Assembly: GCF_902806685.2 (NCBI RefSeq)
Contig: NC_048557.2
Location: 4,708,666-4,772,665 of the forward strand
DNA: 64,000 nucleotides
Direction of reading: 5' to 3'
From: Maniola hyperantus
Lineage: Eukaryota > Arthropoda > Insecta > Lepidoptera > Nymphalidae
Shown: positions 30,530 to 40,836 of the stretch, piece by piece
Position numbering within the stretch: position 1 is the first letter of the stretch
How the letters are laid out: each line of letters starts with the position of its first letter
Notes under the pieces: model-generated
Seen by the model: the letters and a program-made list of their open reading frames with translations, nothing else
Database searches by the model: none
Told to the model about the DNA's origin: nothing
Translations under genes and position numbers: made by a program

Positions 30530-30645
30530 TGAGTTGACTGAGTTTGTTGTGGGCTCTTTTCAGACCTGGGCGCATTTGGAACTCTCGTAGCTTTAGCTTT
30601 AAGTTTGCGTAATAATTATCAACATTATATCTTACAAATCCATTT
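30530..30645 (+). mobile_element. LINE-3 3' UTR fragment
   Basis: GAGTTTGTTGTGGGCTCTTT, CAGACCTGGGCGCATTTGGA, CTTTAAGTTTGCGTAATAAT. Matches 36880-36990 and 44428-44525. Confidence 0.68.
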
Positions 30646-30848
30646 TTTGTTTGATATAGGAAACTATACCGCCTGTTTTGAAACCATCCAACAGATGTGC
30701 CCCAAATCGGTTTCATTATAAAGGCAATAAATAATACGAACATGGTTGTAGACCACTAAAACAATGCATTAGGCACATTGTTTTTTTAACGTAGTAGCAC
30801 ATGCAGGGTATCCGCTAGTTAGGAATATTTCTCGAACCTCCCTGACGA

Positions 30849-31189
30849 CCTCCCTGGCGCAGTGGTGAGCGCTGTGGTCTTAATAGTGGGAGGTCCCGGG
30901 TTCGATTCCTGGCAGGGGTTTGGAATTTTATAATTTCTAAATTTCTGTTCTGGTCTGGTGGAAGGCTTCGGCCGTGGCTAGTTACCACCCTACCGGCAAA
31001 GCCGTGCCGCCAAGCGATTTAGTGTTCCGGTACGATGAAGTGTAGAATCCAAAGGGGTATGGGTTTAATAAAAACTGCCATACCCCTTCCAGGTTAGCCC
31101 GCTATCATCTTAGACTGCATCATCACTTACCACCAGGTGAGATTGCAGTCAAGGGCTAACTTGTATTTGAATTTAAAAAAAAAAAAAAA
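30849..31189 (+). mobile_element. SINE-2 (tRNA-derived), full length
   Basis: Head ACCTCCCTGGCGCAGTGGTG with B box GGGTTCGATTCCTGG at 30899, body GGAAGGCTTCGGCCGTGGCT, tail TTAGACTGCATCATCACTTA and GTCAAGGGCTAACTTGTATT, then A tract 31172-31189. This is the best SINE-2 copy. Its tail matches the LINE tail at 60335-60385. Confidence 0.85.
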
Positions 31190-31624
31190 CCTACAACATT
31201 AAAATCGCGTAATCATTTATTTTATACGAGTAAGCTTATTAGCTTTAATCCAACTTGTAATATTAGAATAGTTAAGGGTTATTAGGTGCGAAATTACGCG
31301 GTCCGTCGGGTTAATTTACTTGCAATTGCACGCGTCTGTGGGTAAACACAGCCGCGCTATTTATCTAATAATGTGCAGTAACAGTGCAGTACATACCGGC
31401 ATCTGATTACTGGGAAATGTGACCGCTACCCTCGCGTTCCCCTACGGATCTCCTCATTTAAAAGTAAGAAAGAAAAAAAACTTTTTTGTATAATATTGTC
31501 ACCTACTCGTGTCATATTGTGCTGCACATCACTATACATCACATGTTATACCTTCATTTCTAATTTGATTACCTACGCAAAGAAACTCCAAGCGTATCAT
31601 GTACTCTCTATATTCATCTATACC
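31190..31624. other. Unassigned sequence
   Basis: No gene or element is recognised. Confidence 0.4.
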
Positions 31625-31722
31625 TACTAATATTATAAATGCGAAAGTATGTCTGTCTTTCATCTAGCTTTTCACAGCCCATTTGTGTAACCGATTTTGA
31701 CGGTACAGAGACAATTATCATC
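31625..31722 (+). mobile_element. Family A, 5' fragment
   Basis: CTACTAATATTATAAATGCG, CATCTAGCTTTTCACAGCCC, ACCGATTTTGACGGTACAGA, then lost. Confidence 0.6.
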
Positions 31723-33485
31723 CCTCATAAGTATATTATATTATATCAACTTTCCGGTGGATGTCTCGTTTAAAATACTTCAATGCAATATGAAACAATC
31801 TTACAAGACTGTAACTGAGACCATGTATGATGTATCAGATAAAAAATTATTATCAGCAAGAGAATTGCACTCCCCGACCAATTACTCATATACGTCGCAC
31901 ATGATTGGTCAATTTCCTTCCTCTATTACCAGCTACTTGCTTACTTGTGCTGCTTAAAGGGACTAACCACACTTGACCGTTAGCAAAAAATAATGTTTTC
32001 TCGCCAGGAAAAAGTCCTAGTTGAACTAGTGGTAATTTCAAAACAAACTTATAAACATCATACAATATGAATTGCGATATTAAAACTAAATCTCAAACAA
32101 TTAAAACATAACTAACAAAAGAAAGGACTTACAGCTCAGTTTTGGTAAATTAACGAGTATTTAGGTACTCGTTATATTTGCGTTTTGTAATGATTTAGGT
32201 ACGTCGAGTTATTGTTTGTGAGAATTTTATACAAATGTTTCATTTATGAGCCAAAATTTAATTTTTTTATGTGGGTCTAGGTGGTCCTCAGCCGCTTATG
32301 AGGAATCTCGTCTGTCTGTTAGCACGTAGTAGTCACTGATCGTCATCGATACGGATAACAGATTTCAATGAAAATACCTGACAGTAAATTCTCTTCTTCC
32401 TACACATTCTTTTTTATGACAGTACACTACAATAATGTTCCGTGGAAAAGTATGTGCGAATAAGTGCAGTCATCCCCTAACAAGACAGGATCATAATAGG
32501 TATAGGAATGGGCGGCTCATAACTGAATCCCATTCTGCGATCTTACGCCTTACAGCATGATCCCACGGGAAAAAGTCATTATATACCTATGTGATATCTA
32601 CTAAATAATATGATATTTCATACTAGGAGAAAATGTCATCTTAATCTCAATACTTTTAAAATTGCATACCTACCAAAAAAAATTTTCAAACGCTCATTAA
32701 ATCTGTCTGAGGAATAAATTCAACGTTTCAACAGTTTTCATTTCGGAAAACCGCCAAAATTTCACAGTTACGTTATCTGACGATAGAAAAAATCATCAGA
32801 AAGTAGGAAATTAGCAGTCAGCGATGATTGCTGACAGAAGTGAAAACTTAAAACTATGAAATAACAGTGTTTTTTTGGGATTTTAAAATTATGTAGCATC
32901 AAAAATTAAAAAAAATCATAGTTTGTAAACTAAAACCTTAGTTTTTACATATATCGGCACTCCGAGTACTATTGACATTAGCATGTCGCCGACGTGACCT
33001 TTTTGAACATCCCAAAATCGCCCAAAGCTCCTAAGTGTTTTCACTGGAAAATTTCAAAATTTCAAAAAAAAATGTAGGGGAAAATCGCAGAGGATTTTCA
33101 TGTATCGCGCGTCCTAATAATAACGCTTTCAAGCCTCAAGATCATGATATTGTATATTGTATATCACCATCTTTACGAGTTGACGACGATAAAAACCGTG
33201 CATGACTTTGTAACTCCTATATCGTTGAATGTGGATCATAAGGTCACGGACTCTGAGCTTCTCATATGTAGCCAATCTGTATGCTCGGTTATGTTCCGTA
33301 TATGTGGGTGATTTGTATGCATTCCTAGATACCAAGTTAGATAATATTATGTGGCAGACAACACTAAAATACTGTGGTGCAAGGAGTTGAATTTCAAATA
33401 GAGTGATAGCGAGTACGAGGACTAAGTCTGAGATGTATAGCTCTATAGAGCTTACCTACTTTGAGTTTTAGTTCAATAACATTGG
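31723..33485. other. 1.7 kb of unassigned, apparently single-copy sequence
   Basis: None of the window's repeat families is found here, and no exon with both splice sites. An 86-codon plus-strand frame at 31697-31957 and a 68-codon minus-strand frame at 33129-33335 lack supporting features. This is the longest repeat-poor stretch but one. Confidence 0.4.
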
Positions 33486-33679
33486 TATAGTACGCGGCAG
33501 AAAATAAAGTACATCGACCTTTACAAGAGGTCTTTTAGGAGGAGTCATTGTCTCTGTGTGTCTCTTCTGTGGTTGAGACCGACAAAAAGTCATATAGGTA
33601 TGAGTGACAGAGACAACGCTCTACAAAGCCGAAATGTTATTTTAAAGGCCGATGTACATTACTTTCTGCCGCGTAATGT
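33486..33679 (+). mobile_element. MITE-1, 194 bp
   Basis: TAGTACGCGGCAGAAAATAA at the left and ACTTTCTGCCGCGTAATGTA at the right. The core ACAACGCTCTACAAAGCCGA is conserved. The left half is expanded by a duplicated GTCTCT segment. Confidence 0.72.
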
Positions 33680-34040
33680 ATATCAGCTAGTTTTTATTTT
33701 ATGCATATTTTTGTCACTCTTGTAAAACTTAACTTTTTTTGTCTGTGCGCCCGTTTGTTATACAACCCTCGATATGTAGCTACCTACTCCAGGTTTCATG
33801 ATCTAAATTCTATAAATATTTTCAAGTAAGGTACAAAAAGCCTACCAACAGAATTATTGCGTCTATTTTTATGGCTGATTCGGCTCAATGATAAAGCACC
33901 TTCAGATAAGAAATTTTATTACACACTAAGTTATGTTCAAAGAGGTTATCTCTTGAGATGTCGCCTACACACATTTTATATCCATAGGTATTTCCCTATT
34001 GAGACTTCTTTACTTCGAAATTCATACCTTCTACGTATAC

Positions 34041-34377
34041 TTTATTAATCTTGCTAATATTATAAAAATGTGAAAGTTTGGATGTTTGTTATTCGTTTAA
34101 CTTATCTACGCCAAAATAATTGAACTGATTTGGCTAAGCAATGGAAATAGCTTATTCTCTGAATTAACTCATAGATAGGTACCTTTAAGTCAAGAGTGAA
34201 TATCTATCTTCTAGGCAAACGCGTTATATCTTAGGCTGCATCATCACTTGTCAGCGGGTCTGATGACTGATTGCAGCCAAGCGCTAGTCTAATTATTTTT
34301 AAAAAGGTTACATCTTATCCCGGGAAATCAAAGAGCTACCACGGGATTTAAAAAACTTAAATTCACTCGGATGAATT
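34041..34377 (+). mobile_element. Family A interrupted by a LINE tail
   Basis: ATCTTGCTAATATTATAAAA to GAACTGATTTGGCTAAGCAA, then a LINE insert, then TACATCTTATCCCGGGAAAT and TAAATTCACTCGGATGAATT. Confidence 0.6.
34178..34305 (+). mobile_element. 5'-truncated Jockey-like LINE tail inside family A
   Basis: In frame it encodes GTFKSRVNIYLLGKRVIS-stop, the same C-terminus as at 60281-60335. The tail TTAGGCTGCATCATCACTTG and GCAGCCAAGCGCTAGTCTAA and a short A run follow. Confidence 0.72.
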
Positions 34378-34956
34378 ATTTAAACCTATAAGTATATTCA
34401 AATTCTTATTTATAAAAAAATAAAAATCCCATTAGTCAAAACTTGAACAGAAGTCTCACACACACACTACAATGCGTGCTGGGCGTCTGTGATTTATTAT
34501 GATAGACACACGCTGCAAAAGGACAAAATGCACATTGCAAATTGCTATATTTCAACAAAATATGGGCCCCACCACGTATTGTGGCGAGACTAGTGCTAAA
34601 AAGAAAGTTCATGACACATACCTACTTACTTGCAAAGCGAATTATGAAAGTATTGTTTAACTAATTACGTGTAAAATTTTATGACTACATTACCAACCAG
34701 TAAATTAATTAGTTATCAAACAGGCAAAATAATTTTATTTATTTATTAATTACTTCTTTCAAATGCTTGCGAAATACTGCAACGAATTGTAGTATTTACC
34801 ATGTTTACAAGTTTTCTGAAACCCATTCAAAAGTTATTAGGTAGGTAATTATCGCTATTTTCCTGTTCACTGTGTCATTTATAAATAACATCGGGGGAAT
34901 GCCCATAGTTTTTATGGTTTAAAGGTTAGTATTTGTTTAAAGTGTATATTTGTTGA

Positions 34957-35104
34957 AGGTGACTGACTGACTGACTGATCTATCAACGCACAGACAGCTC
35001 AAACTGGTGAACGGATTGGGATGTGACATGCAGATATTATGACATGACGTGGTCATCAGATAAGAAAGGATTTTTGAAAATTTTACCTCTAATGAGGTAA
35101 AATA
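34957..35104 (+). mobile_element. Family B, 3'-truncated
   Basis: GACTGACTGACTGACTGATC, ATCAACGCACAGACAGCTCA, GATAAGAAAGGATTTTTGAA, then AATAGGGATTTGA. A minus-strand A remnant follows. Confidence 0.62.
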
Positions 35105-35117
35105 GGGATTTGATTTT

Positions 35118-35228
35118 AACTAAGAAAAACTAGCCTATATTCGTCCCCGGGAAAGCTATCTCTGTACCTGTGTAAAGTAAAAATCGGTTAAACAGGTAAA
35201 CCGTGAAAAATATTAGTACATAGGTATG
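35118..35228 (-). mobile_element. Family A, 5' half
   Basis: On the plus strand: ACTAGCCTATATTCGTCCCC, GGGAAAGCTATCTCTGTACC, AAAATCGGTTAAACAGGTAA. It is an inner segment only. Confidence 0.52.
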
Positions 35229-36051
35229 GAAGTATAATTGAGTTAGATTTTCCGAGAAAATATTTTCCACTGCTGCATCATAGAAAAGTCAACAGTCATC
35301 GTAACACAAAGGCATAATATGAATAGAGTCAAAGTATATTGAAATAAAATTGCACAGGACTAGACTATTCCAACATTTCCCGGCACTCTGCGGGATTGCC
35401 TCCCTGCTCGAACAAAGGGCGATTCGCTCTGGAAGTATTGAGTGTATTGGAAATGCATCGGCAGCCGAGAGACCGGCTAGGTAGGTGTATAAATCTCGTG
35501 CGAAGTAGCCTGTTGCATGCCGACTGCGAGATTAGATGCAGTGGGAAAGAGATTTTACTGCGGTAGGTAACTAGGTACCTACTCAAATTTTTACACAGTT
35601 ATTGATTGCTGGTCAGAATTCAAGATGAGGACTGTGCCGTAAAGTGTATAGGTTTCTTTATTCACAACATACATACCTAAGTAAAGATTAGCCCTTGGCT
35701 CGGATATCACCTGGTGGTGAGTGATGCAGTTTAAAATGGAATCAGGCTAATCTAGAAGCGATCATTTCTGATCGGTTTCTACGTTGCATTCTCTGGTGAC
35801 CTTTAAAGACCAGTTTAGAATCCTTTATATGATATCTCAATTACACCTGTCAAGAATAAAATTATATCTCTATCACAAGACGTAGATAAGAAAGATAGAT
35901 CCGGAAACTCTTAAACATCTCTGATTTTCAAGTATTTTTGGTCAAATATCAACATTACGTGGTAACGATTTTCTTAAATAAAATTACAAAATGACTTATT
36001 GTACAATTGTACTTGCAAACATCTTTGTTATAACACATCGTTGTTTTTGCT
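35229..36051. other. Possible retroelement coding scrap and a SINE-2 fragment
   Basis: 35365-35590 (GGGATTGCCTCCCTGCTCGA, ATGCATCGGCAGCCGAGAGA) is GC-rich and resembles a dispersed lepidopteran element, class unsure. 35687-35795 is a minus-strand SINE-2 tail fragment (TTAGCCCTTGGCTCGGATAT). Confidence 0.4.
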
Positions 36052-36169
36052 ATCATCATCATCATCATCATGATCAACCCATCGACGGCTTCCTACAGAG
36101 CACGGGTCTCTTCTCAGAGAGAGAAGGATTTTGCTCATAGTCTACCACGCTGGCCATTTGTGGATTGGT
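36052..36169 (-). mobile_element. SINE-1, 3' part
   Basis: Begins with (ATC)n at 36053-36072, then GATCAACCCATCGACGGCTT, AGAGCACGGGTCTCTTCTCA and GTCTACCACGCTGGCCATTT. The tRNA-like head is absent. Confidence 0.7.
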
Positions 36170-36615
36170 TGGTTTTTACTATGCTGTACAGTAAATAATA
36201 TATTACTTCACTTTACTTTTACTTATTATAGAAGGTAACATTTGAGATCAAAAGTGGATGTCTTTCCTAGATTTTAACGATCTGTGTTAATTATTATTTT
36301 TATCTTGGGTGCAATTATATTCTATCTCCTCTAAATGACGTTACGTCACGTTAAATCTTAGGTGTAATTTATATATAGCAGTGGCGACTTGGACAACACT
36401 CATTGGACAGTTGGACACCTAACCGCCTTGCCAGGTGTTCAAGATTATAATGCAACAAACATCTTACAATCATAAAGCCATCATCTCTTTTGTTCAATAA
36501 ACAAAAAGCAATCTTTTTCAAGTAGGTACTCAACAGACATAAAAATTCTAAAACGAACGCAAAACCGCAATATAATTTGCAATGCATTAAAAAGCAATCA
36601 AGTTGGCACTGAACA

Positions 36616-36720
36616 GGGTGGCATACGCAGACAATACTGTCCCCTGGCCAATGACTCCAGCACCTGCGGACGTTGACATGCGCACGCGCAATTGCGGTTA
36701 AGGTGCGTGCGCACACTAAC
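36616..36720 (+). repeat. Local repeat H, copy 1
   Basis: GGTGGCATACGCAGACAATA plus CTGTCCCCTGGCCAATGACT recur at 37105-37215 as GTGCCATACGGCGCAGACAA and CTGTATCCAGGCCAATGACT. A LINE tail lies between the copies. Confidence 0.65.
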
Positions 36721-36744
36721 ATACCGCATCAGATTGAAATAAAA

Positions 36745-37070
36745 GGTAAACTTATTGAAAAATCCTATTACAATGTAATTATTTAAATGATAAGCAAGCT
36801 TGGGAATGAGTTGCTTAGCGGCTTTGTGATAGTTCTAATAAATTTAAGTGATTTTGTGAAGTGGTGATAATAAAAAGAATATCCGACTGAGTTTGTTGTG
36901 GGCTCTTCTCAGACCTGGGCGCGTTTGGAACCCTCGTAGCTTTAGTTTTAAGTTCGCGTTATAATAATTATCACCACTATATCTTACAAATCCAACAACT
37001 GACAATCAAAAAGAGTAATTTATTACCTATTTTGAATAAATTATTTGAATTTTGAATTTGTTTTTTTTTT
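36745..37070 (+). mobile_element. LINE-3, 5'-truncated 3' end
   Basis: AACTTATTGAAAAATCCTAT corresponds to the last codons (LIEKSYYNV) of the same LINE seen at 44146. The UTR follows: GAGTTTGTTGTGGGCTCTTC, GGCGCGTTTGGAACCCTCGT, TATTTTGAATAAATTATTTG. Confidence 0.72.
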
Positions 37071-37104
37071 ATTTTGAACTTTTTAATCTATTCGATGTTT
37101 ACAT

Positions 37105-37215
37105 TGAAATAATGACGTTGGCAATACGCAGTGCCATACGGCGCAGACAATACTGTATCCAGGCCAATGACTGTTTTTAATTTCTCGCGTTGGTTTCTGC
37201 GCAAGTGTGTGCAAA
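37105..37215 (+). repeat. Local repeat H, copy 2
   Basis: See copy 1 at 36616-36720. The core CAGACAATACTGT is identical. The ends differ. Confidence 0.65.
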
Positions 37216-37543
37216 ACGTTACTAAACACTTTACGATCGATGTTCTGTTTGTCACATTGTTTTTTCCGTGACTTTACGACGTTTTGTTTTATTAATGATC
37301 TTGTTCAAAATTGCTATCAACCGCGATGTTTTGACGTGTTTATTGCATGTTTTGTAAAAGAAAAGTTTATGCTACATGTTACAACTGACTTCCATTAGTC
37401 TTTACCCCGCTCAATTCTAACATACAATGCCATCTAAATTCTAATTCTGAAGCAGAAAAACTGCTTTGACCTTAAAAGGCACTTCCACCTCCCTTAACTC
37501 AAAGTCAAAGCCATGTCAGCGGCCGAAATTAATAAATAATAAT

Positions 37544-37677
37544 AATCAATCTATCTGTAATCTGTCGATTAGTTACTAAGCAACATTGTTGTTTGTCACA
37601 AAAGGCCATAAATATAATTTTTGACAAATGACAATGTTGCTAAGTAATTTTTCGAAAAATTAGAGATAGAATTGATT
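37544..37677. mobile_element. Foldback MITE, 134 bp
   Basis: AATCAATCTATCTGTAATCT plus ACTAAGCAACATTGTTGTTT pairs with AAATGACAATGTTGCTAAGT plus GAGATAGAATTGATT. The arms are over 50 bases around a 30-base loop. Confidence 0.7.
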
Positions 37678-38089
37678 ACTAATTTCTGCCTATAAATCAT
37701 AACTGTTTCATAAAAAATAATCAACGCAAACGGACCTGCTTGACAAACAGAAACTAAAAGTGGACACCGTCATTTTTGATCTAGTTTTAAAATTTCCAAA
37801 TCTGAACTACGCGGGTTTCACCGGAAGCGAGTTTGAAGTAGGTACGAGTGCGCAGTAAATTTTATGAGTAACTCCGGACAACTTCGTTTGAAAGCGCCGT
37901 GACTAAGTCTAACGTTTGCAAGTTAAGCATGAGGCACATTCAATGCGCAGCGGCAGCGTGTCCAACTCGGCTTCTAGTTCAACTTGTAATAAGTATAATG
38001 AGCTGTATGTAGAAAGACCAGAATAACGGACATAACTCAAGGGGTTGCAAAGCTAGAGTGATAATGAGCGGGTTAAATAGTTTGCAGAA
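37678..38089. other. Unassigned sequence
   Basis: No gene or paired repeat is recognised. Confidence 0.35.
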
Positions 38090-38310
38090 TGATAGACGTT
38101 GGGCCCTAAAGTGCTGCAATGGCGACTTCACACCGAAAAGCGCAACATTCACAGAGTCCCCTCTAGGTGCCATAATTCAATCAAATTAATCGCAGCGAGC
38201 CGCTGGATTCAAGCTGCGCAAAACCGTGGCGTATGGAAGTCCCGAGAAGAGACCTATGTCCAGCAGCTGACGTCTATCGGTTGAAGACGATAACGTATGA
38301 AGGCATTCAT
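38090..38310 (+). mobile_element. RTE-type LINE, C-terminal end of the reverse transcriptase ORF
   Basis: In frame from 38099 the sequence reads LGPKVLQWR, then SRWIQAAQNRGVWKS, then REETYVQQLTSIG-stop at 38284. The pattern SRWxQxAQxRxxWxxxxExYVQQ is the usual end of lepidopteran RTE-clade polyproteins as I know them. It is a 5'-truncated, probably dead copy. Related pieces are at 27405, 52586 and 63034. Confidence 0.72.
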
Positions 38311-38667
38311 AGTTCATACCTACGTCGAAGCGTCTATTGAAGTCGAACTTCCAAAATCGCAACCGGACGTCACTCGTGGCAATTTGACGTGCTTCATACA
38401 GTTCCTTGTATTAGGTACAAATCCAACGTGCGTACGCGCGCGCTTAGTATAATTTCCTGCCGCCCTGATGTCGCGCGTTAGTGTGTGTTCAGGCTTAAGT
38501 CAAAGTTTGCAAGTTAAGTTATATCAATAGCAAAAGCGTGGCTGCTTTACCAAGGTTGGGTCTCGACTCTGATTCTAACTTAAACCTGGGAATAAAACTA
38601 ACTCTACAAGTTTAACTCGTATAATTCTTTATTTTAAATAGTAGTTCTTTATGAGTAATTTTTCAAT

Positions 38668-38925
38668 TTATGAAATCTGAGCACGGGTCCCCTCTCAGAA
38701 TGAGGACGGTTAAGACCATAGTCTACCACGCTGGACAAGTGCGGATTGGCAGACTTCACACAACTTTGAAAACATTATGGAGAACTCTCAGGCATGCCGG
38801 TTTCCTTCACCATTAAAGTAAGTGGTATTTAATTGCTTAAAACACACGTAACTCTGAAAGTTAGAGGTATGTGGTTCGAGCCCCCAACCTTCCGAATAAG
38901 AGACGTCTTACTAGACTATCGCCGC
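38668..38925 (-). mobile_element. SINE-1, near full length
   Basis: On the plus strand: CTGAGCACGGGTCCCCTCTC, GGTTTCCTTCACCATTAAAG, GTGGTTCGAGCCCCCAACCT (degraded B box), TTACTAGACTATCGC (degraded A box). Confidence 0.75.
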
Positions 38926-39274
38926 GCATTCAACAATTACTAAGTATAATTTAAATCCCAATACAAGCACTCATTGATAGCTCCCCTAGTCTCTGTTTTC
39001 CAGGCGTATGAATACAGATAGAGGCCGCTGCGGTGTTCGGGTCCGGCTTAATAACCACTGATGGATATATCCCTGTTCCCAGCCGTGGTTTCCCTTTGAA
39101 TCTGACCTATTTAAGTTAATCGGATTAACTAATAAATGCTTTTCATAACGCTTCATTGTATTTTATATGCTTACTACGGATATTTATGAATTTTCCTACT
39201 CTATGTCAGACATGCAATCTTTCGGTTGGAAACCTACGAGAAAGGTCATTATGCACTAAGACGGCTCTCAAGGT

Positions 39275-39523
39275 CATTACACACTACGGGATATAAATTA
39301 TTACACTACCTACATTTGAATGTCCATTTAGCTAAATGAGCTAAAAATTGGTAAGTTCGAATGTTGGGAACACCAATCGATCGACCGATAGGGACTTATC
39401 ACAATTCATTTATATTGGTGTTCCCAACATTCGTACCAAATTCACGCTCTATGCGAATTATCGTAAACTAAGTCTATTTTGACCGGACTATAAAATGTAA
39501 TTTATATCCCGTAGTGTGAAATG
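39275..39523. mobile_element. Nested foldback MITE, about 250 bp
   Basis: Outer arms CATTACACACTACGGGATAT and ATATCCCGTAGTGTGAAATG. Inner arms CGAATGTTGGGAACACCAAT (39357) and ATTGGTGTTCCCAACATTCG (39414) are exact. The two pairs are separated by non-complementary DNA. Confidence 0.78.
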
Positions 39524-40105
39524 AGCTTAAGGCTTCTTTAAATGCACGATGACATTAAAGGTATGATTCCGAACCACGCTGCACGCAGCAGTGCAGCCGA
39601 AACAGTGCTGTCACAAGCTGTCACAGTCCTGTCGCGGCACTACTGGTCCCCATACAATCTATATAAGCTTATATGACATTACATTCCGAGCTAGGCAGCA
39701 ATGTTCCGCTACAATTACAATCATATCTTAATTAACACTAGTTTTAACTTTTTTTTTTCACGCATTCATTGCTCACGAGGTTTAGTTTTACCGCGTCATA
39801 CTTTCCACGAAGTAAAATCCACGGTCAAGCATAATACCTGTCACAAATATAGTGGCAAAACAAACCTTAAATGGAATGCGCGGCACGACGCGACGCGTCG
39901 GTTTCATTTGGCAAGGCCGCCGGTGTATCTTCATATAAGGAGGTCAATGCAAAAATACCTAGAGGTTTCCCTTCGCCATAAGGATAATGCACAGTCGTAA
40001 AAAATCCGTAATACACGTCGAGTATGAGGAGGAAAATCATTTCCTATTATAATCGTATAGCAATTTGAATATAGAGATTATTGTCTTATTATACACCCAG
40101 TCTCC
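39524..40105. other. Unassigned, with a GC-rich degraded foldback
   Basis: 39570-39640 (CACGCTGCACGCAGCAGTGC) is self-complementary. The 99-codon plus-strand frame at 39701-40000 has no protein-like features. Confidence 0.4.
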
Positions 40106-40280
40106 AGAGAAAAGAGGAACCTTATAGGATTACTTCGTAGTCTGTATGCCTGTCTGTCTGTCGTGTCGGTCAAGCCCCGTCAAGGGAATCAAAACTTACA
40201 GGGTAGGTACTTACCGTTGACCAGCAATCATGTTTGGCAAGAAGCAATAATATCTTTTAACACATATAAAGAAAAAATCC
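40106..40280 (-). mobile_element. Repeat E, tail half
   Basis: GAGGAACCTTATAGGATTAC, TCGTAGTCTGTATGCCTGTC, AAACTTACAGGGTAGGTACT, CCGTTGACC. Read on the minus strand this is the GACAGACAACAAAGTGATCC end of E. Confidence 0.6.
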
Positions 40281-40287
40281 GAAAATC

Positions 40288-40398
40288 GTGATAACCCGGG
40301 ATGCAAGCTATGTCTAAATCAAAATCGGTTAAACCGATGGACCGTGAAAATCTAGCAGACAGACAGACACACTTTCGCACTTACCATTATAGCATGGA
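40288..40398 (-). mobile_element. Family A, 5' half
   Basis: CCCGGGATGCAAGCTATGTC, AAATCGGTTAAACCGATGGA, AGCAGACAGACAGACACACT, then TTTCGCACTTACCATTATAG. It joins the E fragment above directly. Confidence 0.6.
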
Positions 40399-40611
40399 TA
40401 TTGGTCTATATCGTATTGATTGACAAAGGCATAGCAAAGTCATTCCTTTAACACATAATCTGAGGGATATACTTACACCATTTGATGAAATCATGTACAT
40501 ACGATAGAGCTCTTTAAGTTAACTTCAGCCTATATTCCTCGCACGCAACGCTCGACTCGTTTCCACCACACCTCAGTAACCATACGTAACATCCATCCTT
40601 TTATAAAATAA

Positions 40612-40836
40612 CTAGCATATGTGCGCGACTTCATCCGCGTGGACTATACAAATTTCAAACCCCTATTTTACCGCCTTAGGGGTTGAATTTTCAAAAATCC
40701 TTTCTTAGCGGATGTCTATGTCATAATAGCTATCTGCATGCCAAATTTCAGTCCGTCCCGATCCGTCCAATAGTTTGAGCTGTGCGTTGATAGATCAGTC
40801 ACATTTTTCTTTTATATATTTACATATATTAGATTA
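40612..40836 (-). mobile_element. Family B, near complete
   Basis: Ends CTAGCATATGTGCGCGACTT (plus strand). It contains AGGGGTTGAATTTTCAAAAA and CATAATAGCTATCTGCATGC. The GTCA tract has contracted to one unit. Confidence 0.7.

Noticed and set aside
30408..30743. 111-codon minus-strand open frame
   Set aside because: It runs antisense through the LINE-3 3' UTR fragment and has no familiar motif.
36369..36722. 117-codon minus-strand open frame
   Set aside because: It overlaps local repeat H and ends next to a LINE tail. Composition is Cys/Leu-rich noise and no domain is visible.
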